NCBI GenBank assembly: GCA_944474755.1
Contig: OX104112.1
Coordinates: 58,323,176-58,387,175 of the forward strand
Reading direction: 5' to 3'
DNA from: Limnoperna fortunei
Taxonomy: Eukaryota; Mollusca; Bivalvia; Mytilida; Modiolidae
DNA length: 64,000 nt
This document shows, piece after piece, positions 34,896 through 48,200 of the stretch. The position numbers and the translations under genes were made by a program. The notes beneath the pieces were generated by a model. The model did no database searches, was not told the DNA's origin, and worked only from the letters and a program-made list of their open reading frames with translations. The stretch's first letter is position 1, and the number at the start of each line of letters is the position of its first letter.

Positions 34896-35407
34896 TTTTT
34901 GTCTTTCTTGCGATGATAGTCGCTGTAAAAGGAGAGACAGATATATGGGAATTGGGCAGTGGCTGGGTAAACACTTGACATTTTGCTTTATATCTTTGCA
35001 AGCTAAAGCCCTAGGTCTATCAAATTCGGTCAAGTGATAGCATATGATGAGTACTTTCCAGTCAGTCACCTGTCACCTGACCTTGACCTCAATTTCACAG
35101 TCAAGTGACTACATTAAAGTTTTGGATTATGGCAGTTCCTTTGTCGCCTCACTTGGTAGGATGAACATATTTGGTATATAGGTTACTTATAGCACATGTC
35201 TGTCTTGTAGGTGTAACCTGACCTTGACCTCAATTTCACCGTCCAGTGAATATGTTGCAGTTTTTTATTAGGTCAGTTCCACTGTAACCATGCATTGTAT
35301 AGTTTAAATGATGAAAATTTAATGCTATTTACATGTTGCTCATGAATTACTTTTCATTACTGATGCAAAATGCAGGCAAGACATTTTTTTTGTCTCCAGA
35401 CTTGTTT
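34896..35407 (+). mobile_element. Second copy of the TIR element seen at 6703
   Basis: Shares 'aagccctaggtc.atcaaat', 'gatgagtact..ccagt', 'cctgaccttgacctcaattt' (twice) and 'ggtatataggtt', with ends gtctttcttgcg and tgcaggcaagac. It is more diverged, and its 5' hairpin is decayed. Confidence 0.75.
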
Positions 35408-35941
35408 AAACTTGCTTGAAATGGCAAATCCTTGTTTCTTATGTGATAAAAATTTCATTAGAAACAATAAAGTTGTCTAAATTTTAATTGCAGAATTGAT
35501 GCATAGAAGATCTTTACAAAGATTCATCATTTTATGCTGATTAGACAACTTTTTGCAAAAAATAATGCTTTCTGACTCGAGGATTCTTAGAATGTTCCTA
35601 GAAAAATATTATTGATAACACTGCATACTAGTTTTTTAACTGGAAAACACTTTTATTGCAGTTTTCATCTTCAAAAATTTAATAAAAATACATGATTTTC
35701 TTTTGTTTTGAGCTTCTTTATCTTTTTATCTGTAATAAGTTTTAAAGTAATTTTTGTTATTTTTTAGGAAAGAAGATTTTATATCCATTAAATGAATTTG
35801 TAACAGTTAATGGTGAAAAGCAATTTATCATTTTTGTATTAGACTAAAATCAGATCTGAAAATACTACCAAAAGATTTCAATTATGGAAAAAACCTGTAA
35901 TAACTTTTAACACAGCATTTTGAAGATTCTATGATTAGGAC
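35408..35941. other. Region upstream of ADCK5
   Basis: AT-rich, with no TATA or initiator that can be separated from background. The promoter and any 5' UTR exon cannot be placed from sequence alone. Confidence 0.3.
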
Positions 35942-36237
35942 ATGTCTTCACTGCTAGCAGTGCTGTTGAGAAGTGAATGCAAGAACTTGTGTTCAAAATG
36001 TTTGTCTCATCACTGCCTACCTCAGCAAAATATTTTGAGAAACTTTCATAAAGTTGGACTACAACATGAAGGAAATACAGCTGAAGTATCAAAACTGAAA
36101 AAGACTTCAAAGAAAAGAAAATTAGCTTATGCTTTAGGATTAGGGCTTGGTGCTTCTGGCATTTCTTATTTTTTACTGGATGAACCCAACAAAAGAAAGA
36201 TACGGATTATGGTTGGCGGAATTGGAAGATTTCTTAG
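35942..36237 (+). CDS. ADCK5: ADCK5 exon 1 (start codon)
   Basis: ATG at 35942; encodes the N-terminal presequence-like region, the hydrophobic helix [19 protein letters not shown] and [12 protein letters not shown]; ends AG|gtattt. Confidence 0.85.
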
Positions 36238-39200
36238 GTATTTGTCCCATTATACAAAGTATTAGTGTCAAAAACCTGTACATGTACTGGTAGATTGTGT
36301 TAAGTTTGAAGAAGACATTAAGATTAAGTTTTGGCATTTTCTTTCATTTTACACACTTACTAGAAGGACACATGTATGAATTTGTCTAGATTTAAAATAA
36401 AGAAATTTACAAGAAACATACAAATAATTTATTGATTATTGTAATACTTTTGTTGATATAAACATATGTAAGTATTTGGGGGGGGGGGGGGTGGGTGGGG
36501 GGAGAGAAACCAAAGTATCTGATGAAAATCCTTGCCCTACATCGAACTAGAATTGACCGCAATGTGTAGTTTGCTAGTGAACAATCAGTAGATATAACTA
36601 GCTACCTAAACTGCTCAACCATTGAAGCCCTGAATGCTGTGCAGGAGGTTTATCTGTTCTCATTATATAATAAGCTCATTCTTCATTAACATTGGAGGGG
36701 CCTTGGTGGTCGAGTGGTTAAGGTAGTTCGTCTACTATTGTTCACATGGTCTGTCAACATTGAGATTGCAGGTTTGAGTCTCACTGCCGGCAGGATGTAC
36801 TCGACTCCAATCTTAATCGACAAGGATTGCCAGTTTTCCTGCAGCAGGTCCGGTGTTTTCTCCGAGTACTCTGGCTTCCTCTCCCAATTTAAAACTGGAC
36901 ACAATGAAATTGCTGAAAAATTGATGAAAGTGGCATTAAACATCAAACAAAAAAACCAACATTAACATTGGCAATTCATTTACTGAGTAGGTTGAGAACT
37001 TGAGCATATTTAAAATTATGTATCAGTCTGTCTAAACATTTTAACCTATGGATCTTTTTGCATATTTTCAGGTCCCTACATATAGGATTAATAATTTCTG
37101 CTGATTATAAATGGAATTTGTGGACATTAGAAGAAGACTCCAAAGACTATAATGATGTTATAAAATTGTGTCACAAACGGGCTGCTGAAAGACTACTGGT
37201 CGGGTGTCTAAAGAATGGGGGGCTTTATGTAAAACTGGGACAAGGTTTAGTATCATTGAATCATATACTACCTCGGGAATATACTGAAACATTGGTTGTG
37301 TTACAGGACAGAGCACTAGTCAGGCATGCAGATGAGGTAATTCTACTGATAGAAGTTTTACAGGATACCTTTAATTATACCCCTGCTTCGAAGAAGAGGC
37401 TTGTATACTGTTTTACCCTTGTCCTTCCCTCTGTTTGTTTGTTCTTTCGTTGTTCATACATCCATAACAAAAATTTCTGTTACAGTTTTCTAAGCAACTA
37501 TAGGATACAGAAGCCTTATACTTTGCACATTGCTTTATCCTATTGTACCATATGGTGTAGAGCGATTTTATGCTCCTTGATCATCATTTTCCCGTTTACG
37601 GAATACTATTTGTGAAAGCGTTGGTATCGCTAGTGAGAATTAGCTCGCAGATTTATTTATATATTTTATATTCTATTATTCCCAAATAATTTTATAAAGT
37701 AAATTCTTGTGGTTAAGGTAGTTCGTCTACTATTGTTCACATGGTCTGTCAACAGTGAGATTGCAGGTTTGACCAAATACATGTAGCAGCAAAGTTTAAA
37801 TGTGGCAATGTTTTGATGGATATTACAACTGTAATGTATATAAGATTCTTTACATTCTTTCTAATTGAACAGTGTAGATATTTTGCACACATATCACAGG
37901 TAGGTCATCATTGTCAAACTTAATGACTTTCGTGGTTTGTAAAATTCACAACTTTTAAACCAAAACAAAGTGTCATTTTCTGGTACAGTAAATGCTAAAA
38001 AATCTAAACTTACATTTTTTTAAACCCTAAAGTTTGTACACACACAACAAAGCATGTGCACTGAAAATATGAAAGTTATAATTATAAAAGTACTGGAACA
38101 AGATAAAGTATTAAATGCATACCTGTAGTTTTTTGTTTTCAAATTATAATGAATAATTGTAATTGAATCATTCTATAATATGTTTGAAAGTAAGTCACTC
38201 ACAACAGAAATGTTATGAGGAACTAAACCTTAAGATTTAATTTATTATTTACATATAAGAATTTAGAACACTAAAACATTGTTCTCCAGGTTCAAGAATT
38301 ATTTAAGGAAGATTTTGGCATGCTTCCGGAGGAATTGTTTAAAGAATTTAATAAAGAGCCGATTGCTGCAGCAAGTCTTGCCCAAGTTCATACTGCTGTT
38401 ACAAAAGACAACAAAAAAGTAGCAGTCAAGGTTTGTCACAAATCTAGAGTTCCTTGTGTGATCTTTATTTGGTTTAAATAATTTATACCATAATATTTTT
38501 GTAATAGTCCCAGATATAGGGTCAAAGGTTGACTTTGATACTTTAAAGGAACTTTTATATGGCCTAGCTAGTTGTCATGGTAATTGAGAAAATTCTCATG
38601 CTGAGCAAAACATTTTTACTCAAAAAGGTTTTATGGTGCAGGGGCCAGATGTCCAGATGGTTGATCTTTTTCTTTGGGACTTAAAAAAATGTTTTCAAGG
38701 TGTTCAGATATTGATGTTTTGTTGAAAGACAGATAGGTGGCCAAGGTGTCAACAAAGTTGACCTCAATTGTATGACCCTAAATACATGTAGCTTGCAAAG
38801 GTGTCCAGATAGTGATCTTTAATAAGAGAATTAGTTGACTATGTTGTTCAAAAAAAGCCTGATAGATTACCAGTAAACATATTTTAAGATTATCGATTTT
38901 TTTGTGTTAATGACCTTTAAATGGGGTCAAGGTATCCAGGTGTAAGTTATCTGTGTAGTTTTTTAGGTTAAGGACATAGGTATCAAACATGTCTGATGGT
39001 TGATCCTTAGTGGTTTAATAAATCAAAATATTTGATATTTCTGGGAACAACGTGACCACATTGTCAAGAGATAGTTTATCTTTCTGACATGGACCTAGAT
39101 AGTCACATAGGCAAGATAATGTATATATATCTTACTGACAGTGACCTAGATAGCCAGTGTCAAGATAGTACATGTAGATCTTTCTGGTAGGGACCTTGAT

Positions 39201-42200
39201 GGGCAACTTGTCTGGAGGCAAGGTTTCCTGACAGTTTATCTTGCTGTTAGGGATCCAGATTTGTTGTCAAGGCATTCAGATATTATAGCTGCTTCTGTTG
39301 TTTAGTAATCAAGTTTAACATGAGTTGTTGTGTGTGTATTGAATAGAGAGTTTTAATTACAACTATTAATAATTTGTATACACCTGTCAATGATTGAAGT
39401 ATTGTGGCATGCTGAAGTCTGTTTATCCATCGTACAATAACTCAAGAATGTTTTTTACCAAATTTCATGAAACTTGTAAAGAATATTTGTTGCTATGTCA
39501 AACTGCTTTGTTTTATTTTTTAGATTTGCATATTTTTCATTTTGGGTTTGGAACTTTAAGCATTAAATTTGTGGCCACGTTAAACATAATATACATTAAC
39601 TTGTTATCAGTTTGCTCGATGTATCCTTAAAAATGGTTTTGAATGTGACAAAGCCCAGTTTGTTATTATTGGCTGTAAATGCTCGCAAAACACAAAAACT
39701 TAATAATTATTTTTAAATTATTTTGTGTTGTCTTTGTATGGTTAAACCCTATAACTGCCATTTTAAGCAATTCAACCTACTAAAGTTACATGCATAGAAA
39801 TATCGTGTGTGTTGTTGACTATTATACATAAATATACATGTGCCTTGCAACCTGCCATGTTATGTTAGAGTGAATACTTGAATTTATTTTAGGTTCAGTA
39901 TATAGACTTGCAGGAACGTTTCCATGGAGATATTAGGACCTGTGAAATATTACTGAAACTTATTGGTTGGATTCACCCTAAATTTGGTTTTGCATGGGTT
40001 TTACAGGTTGGTATTTATGTCTACTAGAATTTAAGATTTTCTGTTTTTTCTGTTAACTGAGGTAATTACACATAGGGAACAGAAAGAGTAGGTGAGGGGT
40101 GCATGGTGGCTTAGTGGTATAAGTATTCATATTGTCTGGTCTTCAGACATGTCAACACCAGGGTTAATTGTGACTCTCTTCAGGCAATTTATTTTGACTC
40201 CTATATTATTTGAAAAAAAATGCAAAAAATCCTTCCAAAATTCTGTGGTTTTAATCAGATACTCCAGTTTCCTTGCCCAATAAAATTTGATGTAATAAAA
40301 TGTCTGCAAAATTTCTGACACTATCAAGCAAACAAAACAGACACAACAGGAAATCATAATTGATTTGCCTCCCCTTAGTTCCTGGTTTGTGTATTGTAGC
40401 TTATCAATCTCCACGCAAAGGATTCTGGGTACCCTTGGTCAACCGCAATCACCTCTGCCACACCACTGGTTGACATTGTGAGAGATATCTCTCATGGCGG
40501 ATACAAATGCAGTAATTGCAATGTAAAACTGTATCAAAAGTGTATAAACAGACTATATAAAAATAGAAAAGATCTTGTGTATTATTTTACAAACATCATT
40601 CTTGGTTTACAAAGTTACAAGCAGACGACAATTGTAGTCCTGCAGTAAATTGGGAATGACATGTGGCAGAGGTTATATCTGGGAACCAGTCATGTTCTCT
40701 GAGCAGGAGAGTGGTGGCTTATGTCCTTATTGAAATTAACATGAGGAAATTGTTCTAAAATCTGTTCTTTTCTACAGAAAAGATATTGTTGTTAAACTTT
40801 TGTTTTTATTGATGTTTCAAGTTTGACTTAAAAATGCTACAAAATAGTTTAATAGAGAAGTGCATAATCTGTTCTCGAATAACTTTTTTTAATTACTTTA
40901 TCAAAATTAAAATATAAAAAACAGGAATATTTTCTGGAAACATTGGCACAAAATGACCAGATCATACTGTCATTTAGATTGAAAGTTTTGATGTGTACAT
41001 GCTTGCATAGTTTAACTTACACGATAATCTACCAATGATTTAAATAGGTCATAAAAAGGCAAAGTAACTGTTAGAGCAGGCATAAAGAAAAATAACAAAT
41101 GCTTAGATTGTAATAGACAGTGACTAGCACCACTTAATGTGTATAAATTTCAGGATATGAAACAGACTTTAGCTCAAGAATTAGACTTTATACATGAAGG
41201 TCAAAATTCAGAACGGTGTCAGAAAGACTTGAAACATCTAAAATATGTTTATGTGCCAAAAGTTGATTGGGAGAAAACCAGTAAGGTAAGCTATTTTGTT
41301 AATCAGTACAGATATCCATAAACATATTTGTCATAACATTCAGACAATGGATGATATACATAATTAATAATAATAATAATAATAATAAAAATAATAGTTA
41401 TACATAATTCCTCAGTGCAGAGGTGCTTTATTTCTAATTTTGAATAGTTGACTGATTATAAATAGCTTAGGGGTCGTCCATAATTTTCAACCATTTTCAT
41501 AAGTGTGCAAACCGCACACTTGAGGGAGGGGGTTAAAAATTTCAACATTTTTGCGTACACTTTTTGTTATCTTCAGAAATTTTTCGTTTCCGTGGAGTTT
41601 GGTTTTTATACCCCCGCTCGACAGAGTCGGGGGTATATAGTGGTCCTCATGTCCGTCCGTCCGTCCGTCTGTCCGTCCGTCCGTCCGTCCGTCCGTCCGT
41701 CCGTCCGTCCGTTCGTCCGTCCACATTTGGTTTCCGGATGATAATTCAAACAGTTTACATCCGATTTGAATGAAACTTTGGGATATTGTTATATATCAGG
41801 TTGGTAAGAAGCCTATCGATTTTAGGGGAAATCCGTCAAATTTCAAGGTCACAGGCCTCGAAAAACGTTAGAAATTTTAACAAAAAAGTTGTTTCCGGAC
41901 AATAACTCAAAAAGTTTACATCCGATTTGAATGAAACTTTGGGATATTGTCATATATCAGGTTGGTAAGAAGCCTATCGATTTTGGGGGAAATCCGTCAA
42001 ATTTCAAGGTCACAGTCCACGAAAAACGTTAAAAATTTTAACATAAAAGTTGTTTCCGGACAATAACTCAAAAAGTTTGCATCCGATTTGAATGAAACTT
42101 TGAGATATTGTTATATATCAGGTTGGTAAGAAGCCTATCGATTTTGGGGAAAATCAGTCAAATTTCAAGGTCACAGTCCACGAAAAACGTTAGAAATTTT

Positions 42201-45200
42201 AACAAAAAAGTTGTTTCCGGACAATAACTCAAAAAGTTTACATCCGATTTGAATGAAACTTTGGGATATTGTCATATATCAGGTTGGTAAGAAGCCTATC
42301 GATTTTGGGGGAAATCCGTCAAATTTCAAGGTCACAGTCCACGAAAAACGTTAGAAATTTTAACATAAAAGTTGTTTCCGGACAATAACTCAAAAAGTTT
42401 GCATCCGATTTGAATGAAACTTTCGGATATTGTAATATATCAGGTTGATAAAAAGCCTTTTGATTTTGGGGGCAATCCATCAAATTTCAAGGTCGCAGTC
42501 CACGAAAAATGTTAGAAATTTTCACAAAAGCGGGGGTATCAGCGATCGCTAGATCGACTTTGTCTAGTTATGTTAGTTTAATGGTTGATGTACACTTTTT
42601 ATGGGGGGTGGGGGGTCTCAAAAAGTGTGCTTTTTGCACACTTGTGAAAATGGTTGACAATTATGGACGACCCCTTATGTGTAAGTTTGAATAGCAAACA
42701 TCTGACAGATTTGAATTGTGTATGTCTAATTGATTTTGAATACTTATTGTGTGATTCTTTATAGTTCTTGTCTGAACCTGAATTGGTTATGTCTAAATCT
42801 GAATTGCTTATGTCTGAATCTGAATTGCTTTAATATGTCTGAATATGAATTGCTTTACTATGTCTGAATCTGAATTACTTATGTTTCGTAGCAAATAGCT
42901 TATGTCTGAAGCTATTGATGTAAAAAGCATATACCAGGTTATATCTGATTGTGAATAGCTGATGTGTGATTATTTAGCTTGTGATAACAATTTACCAGTA
43001 TTTTTTATTTATAGCTTTTATTCAAGTGAAAGCTGTTGTTTTATTGATAATAGCTAATGAATGATTATTAGCTTACTTTTGTTTGTGAATTGCTTATTGT
43101 GAGTAACTAAATGTGATTTTTATAGTTTACACATTACTTTCAGAGGAAGTCAGTAAACTATAATTAAATATGTGAAAGGTCCATTTTTGCAGAGCTTTCT
43201 TAACCCACAATTGGGTCGCAGAGAAGCCTTTTGTTTCTTTGAAAATTAATAAAAGCATATATCTTAATTGTGTGAAAAATTCTTTACCAGTTACAACATT
43301 TTTTTTTAGCAAATGAACAATTTTTTTATAGATATTAAAAAATTTGAACATTTGATTTCTAAAAATCTAAACAGATATTGTTACAGTTAAAACTAAATGT
43401 TGTGATATGTTATAGAGAGTTCTGACTGCAGAGTTTATTGATGGATGTAAAGTAAGCAACAAAGAGCAGATCCAAGCCATGGGTCTGTCATTAGATGATG
43501 TAAGTTTACAATTTAAGTGGACAGTTAAACAATGTTTTACTTGTTAGGATAAAAATCTGAATGATTGGTTGTAAATTTGTGTGTATACCCCAATCAACAC
43601 ATATTTGAGTTGCCAAACAAACAGTGCCAAAAATAATTGAATTCTTCCATTTCTTGCCCTTTTTGGGAGCTCTGTGGCCAAGTGGTTAAGGGAGCTAGTC
43701 TACTATTAATCACTTGCCTGTCAACACTGAGGTTGCGGGTTCGAATCTCACTACGGTCAGGGTGTAATGGACTCCAATCTTAATTGACAAGGATTTCCAG
43801 TTATTTTAGTGAAGGTCAGGGGTTTTCTTCGGTACTCCAGCTTCCTTCCTTGATAAAAAATGGATGCCATGATATAGCTGAAAAATTGCTGAAAGTTACA
43901 TTAAAAACCATTCAAACAAACAACTTTACCTTTTTGAAGTGTTTCAAAAACACATTCAATATGGAAAATGTGTAAGGATTAATCATAATTATATATTACG
44001 TTAATTCAGAACAAATTATATGATGTTGTACTCAAACATGCATAATGGAGCTTGGTTGGTTACGAACTCGAAACAGCATTCTTGAGTTTATTTTCCTATC
44101 AACTAAAAAAATTTTGATTTATTCTATAATTCTTAAATATTATGTACATTGTAGGAAAAAATATATAATATTTGTATGAGATTTAGAAACAGAAAAAAAA
44201 AGCCAAGTTGTGTACAAATATTATTAATATTATTGATATTTTTGGACTGTTTGAATATTTTTGCTCTGCAATATGTGATTAAAATGGTGAAATGCCATTA
44301 TTTATACTGAAAACTACAGAAAGAAAAGAATTTCTTTGAACACACACAAATTATTTGTGACACATGTCAATTGATGTCTACTAATTGCATGAACTGGGTA
44401 CAAATTTCATCCATATACAGGTACTGCAGTACTGAAATGGAATTAAATAATTCAAAGATTTCCAATCTATTCATAGCAACCAGTTGTTCATGTAATTTTC
44501 CATTATAAGCCTATGGAGCAAATTCCAATTAGACCCACTAGTCCTAGAACTTTGACACTTGTATATATGAACCAGTGTCAAATATTAACACAATAGTGAA
44601 TTATCCTGAAGACTATACCACAAAATTCGGACTGCCCAAAAGCTGTTGTATGGACCAGGAATACTGATATAGACTGAGCCGAAGGCGAGGTCCATATAAG
44701 TTTTCTTGGTCCATACCATAGCCCCAGGGTTGTTCAGATTTCACGGTATTGCCATCAGTTTGATTAACTATTATGTTTATTGCATTGAGAAACAGTTTTA
44801 AAACTTTTTCCAACTTAGGATATTGATAGGTCTGATTTTCTGATTTGGATCGATAGCTATCAGTCCATATCAGAAAATCGGAATGCTTCACTTAAAACCA
44901 TGTATTTCTTTATTTCAGCTGATCGGTTGTAAACCAATAAAATGTAAGAATTTATTACTGAAATATTTTTTTAGGTGGATAAAAAGTTAGTACAGTGTTT
45001 TGCTGACCAAATTTTCCTCACAGGATTTGTCCATGCAGACCCACATCCAGGGAATGGTAAAGAAAGCCTTTCTGTTTAATCTTACTTTGAGACAGTACTA
45101 ATTATAAATCATAGTTTGACTTTCATGGCCACTTACAATCACTTTTACAATGTAATCACTTGTTCCAAGAGAACTAACTGTTCCATATCAAACCTATTTG

Positions 45201-48200
45201 ACAATAAATCTCCAAGGTGTGAGTTTAAATGGCAGCTGTCAATTTCAGCCAGGTTTAAGTGAATCTTGAACCAATTGAATTGTTTGTATCATTCTTGTTA
45301 CTCAATAGAAATATGGTGATAAATATTTTGCATACCTTAGTATATTTTTTACCTTTAAATTTTCTCAAAACTAGTACCGTAAAACTGTGTGTATAGTCCG
45401 CATTTACGTATTTTCCGCACTCCTTTCTTGGACCAGAAAATTGCGGAAAAATTCTTATATGCATGTACGATCCGCACGTACAAGTTTTCACAAAACGTCT
45501 AAAGATGAAGACATCCAAGTCCAACTTGGCTGCGCTTCTTAACAAGTTTTTACTTTAAAATGTAATTTATTCTCTTTTTAATATTATTTATGTTTATACT
45601 TTTATTAATTTCAAGTGCTTGTAGTAAATTAAATTAAAAATAGAGCATTCTCATATCGTCTATTTTGATCGTTGTTAAAACGGAAAATCACACATTTCGA
45701 AACCAAAACAATTTGTCAACTTTGATTCATGAACCAAACAAAGAAAACAAAAAGATAACACGTTTTATTTTAATCCCTGAATGATTGCAATCAAAACATC
45801 GATCTTCAAACACTTCAGGTTACATAACGACGCCATTTGCATTTTACGCAATACAGGTTACACGTCTACTATTTTCGTATCTGTTTGAATTTTTATTTGT
45901 CCTATAGAATTAATATAATATTACTAAAAATAATTTAAATAAAAATTAATATCATAACAACGTATACATATAGAAGTTTGTAAAAGAATTATGTAAGAAT
46001 AGTACGAAAATACCGCGTATGACACTACAACAAAATGGCAACCGCCATTGACAACAATCAACGGGACGAAAAAAAACCCGATCGAGTCTGTATTTATGTA
46101 TAATCCGCACCATTTCTTTCCAACTAAAATTAAAAGAAAAAAACTGCGGACAATACGACCCCTATTACGGTAAATAAAATGTCATTGTCAAGTTTATCTA
46201 ATGTACCTGGTCTCTGTGTAAAAGTTAAATTGAAATTTTTTCATGTTTTTGTCATTTATAATTCATTACTGTTATTTGTTGATTCAGAATGTTTTACATT
46301 TCAGTTTTTATCAGAAAGGGCAAGGACAACAAGGCAGAATTAGTATTATTGGATCATGGTCTATATGATACATTGACTCCAAACAATAGACAATCCCTTA
46401 GTTTATTGTATAAAGCCATAGTCTTGTCTGATGAAGATAGTATGGAGAAGTACTCAAAAGAACTTGGAGTTGATGGTAAGATTTAACTTAACATCTGACA
46501 GGTTTTTACAGTACTTTGTTTCAGGACATATAGGTCACTTGTCTTATGCCAGAGTTGCTTCCCCTTTCAGGAATTTTATATACACTACTGATTGTGTCAT
46601 GTCCATGATATCAGATATATTTGCATCTACACTTATGATCTTGCCTAATGATCGTTGATAAATTATATGCATTTTTAAATGCCAAATTTAATTGACAGCT
46701 GTATATAAAAAAAAGATTTTCAGATTATTGATTAATCCCACTTACTTTTATTGATTTATTTTAAAATAACATTTCTACTTTTATTATCAGGGCCTTTCAC
46801 ATTATTTATGTAGATATACTGTATTTTACTTTTCAGATTATCAGATATTTGTTTTGATGGTTAAGCAAGGTCCTGTCAAGTGTAAGAAAGCACCTCCATT
46901 GTTTAGGTTAAAAATAAAATCAAAGACTGAGTTTTATGAGCTGAGTAAGGAGGACAGAGACACCTGGTTAGAAGACTACCACAAACTTTGGGATCGTACA
47001 GTTAATGTTATGAAAGCTATGCCTAGTTCATTAATCTTTATTTTTAGGTACATTTTGTAAAGAATTTTCTCTTTATGATGACAGTATGGGTACTAATATT
47101 CTCTCATACATTTTTTGGTAGTACTCTGGATTTTTGTATATTGTGCCTTTGAGAAGTAGTACTTCAACATTGCCTAAATCTCACAATTCTTTTAGTTTTT
47201 TTTAGACTGGTGTACTTTGAACTAATCAAAAAGCAATATATGTTTCCAAAGCAAAATACTTAAACTAGAGTTAAAATCTGTATGACAAAATTTAAAGCAC
47301 TTTTGCTTTAACAATAAATAAATCAAATTCAGACACTCTTCCTTTCTTGAAGCACAATATTCAATACAAGAGAAAAGGTATTGAGGATCATTTTAAAAGG
47401 TTAAAAGGTCATCTTGGGTTAAATTCCACCAATGATAGAAAGTGATTTAAATCTCCTTATTTACGGTTTTTAAGAGTTTGCTACTGCCTGTTATTGTGCA
47501 GTAACAGGTCAGTGATTAAGTTTTAGAATGGATATTTTTTCTATTAAGTATCGATATATATTTGAACAACATAAATCCTCGGATAAGAATAGAATGGTCC
47601 TCAAAACTTCTCCGCTTTTTGCTTACATAAATGCTGCTTTCAGGTACCAAACAAAAGACTTTTATTTTAAACAAAGGTTTAAATATTCAACTCTTTATAT
47701 AAAGTTTTATTTTTTGTCATTAACAGATTTTAACATCTTCTGTGAAATTCTGGTCCAAAGACCTCTTGCTAGAGAATCATTTCATCTGCCAAATAAATTG
47801 ACTGAACAAGACCTTGTTCATATGAAAATTATGGCACAAAATCATTTTGATAAAATAATGGTAGTCCTTAAAGACATGCCTAGACCAATGTTACTGGTAA
47901 TCAGGTTAGTTTGAAGTTGGTTTAGTTTAACCGGTTGTACATGTCATATGGGGGCCTCTGTGGCAAATGGTTAAGGTAGTTCGTCTACTATTGATCAAGT
48001 GGTTTGTCAACACTGAGATTGCTAGTTCAAGCCTCACTACAGGCAGGGTGTGTTCAACTCCAATCTTAATTGACAAGGGTTGCCAGTTTTCCAACCGCAG
48101 GTCGGGGGTTCTCTCCGGGTACTCCAGCTTTCTCTCCAATAAAAACTGGATGCCATGATATAGCTGAAAAATTGCTGAAAGTGACGTTAAACAACATTAA

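Noticed and set aside
36714..36790. A functional tRNA gene at SINE heads
   Set aside because: Box A and B-like words are present, but no cloverleaf with acceptor stem can be formed; this is a tRNA-derived SINE promoter.
36686..36965. Short frames over SINE copies (here and at 47927-48264, 59641-59959)
   Set aside because: SINE sequence in either orientation gives similar short frames at each copy; they are non-coding Pol III elements.
41564..41773. [12 protein letters not shown] frames
   Set aside because: Translation of a GTCC microsatellite.
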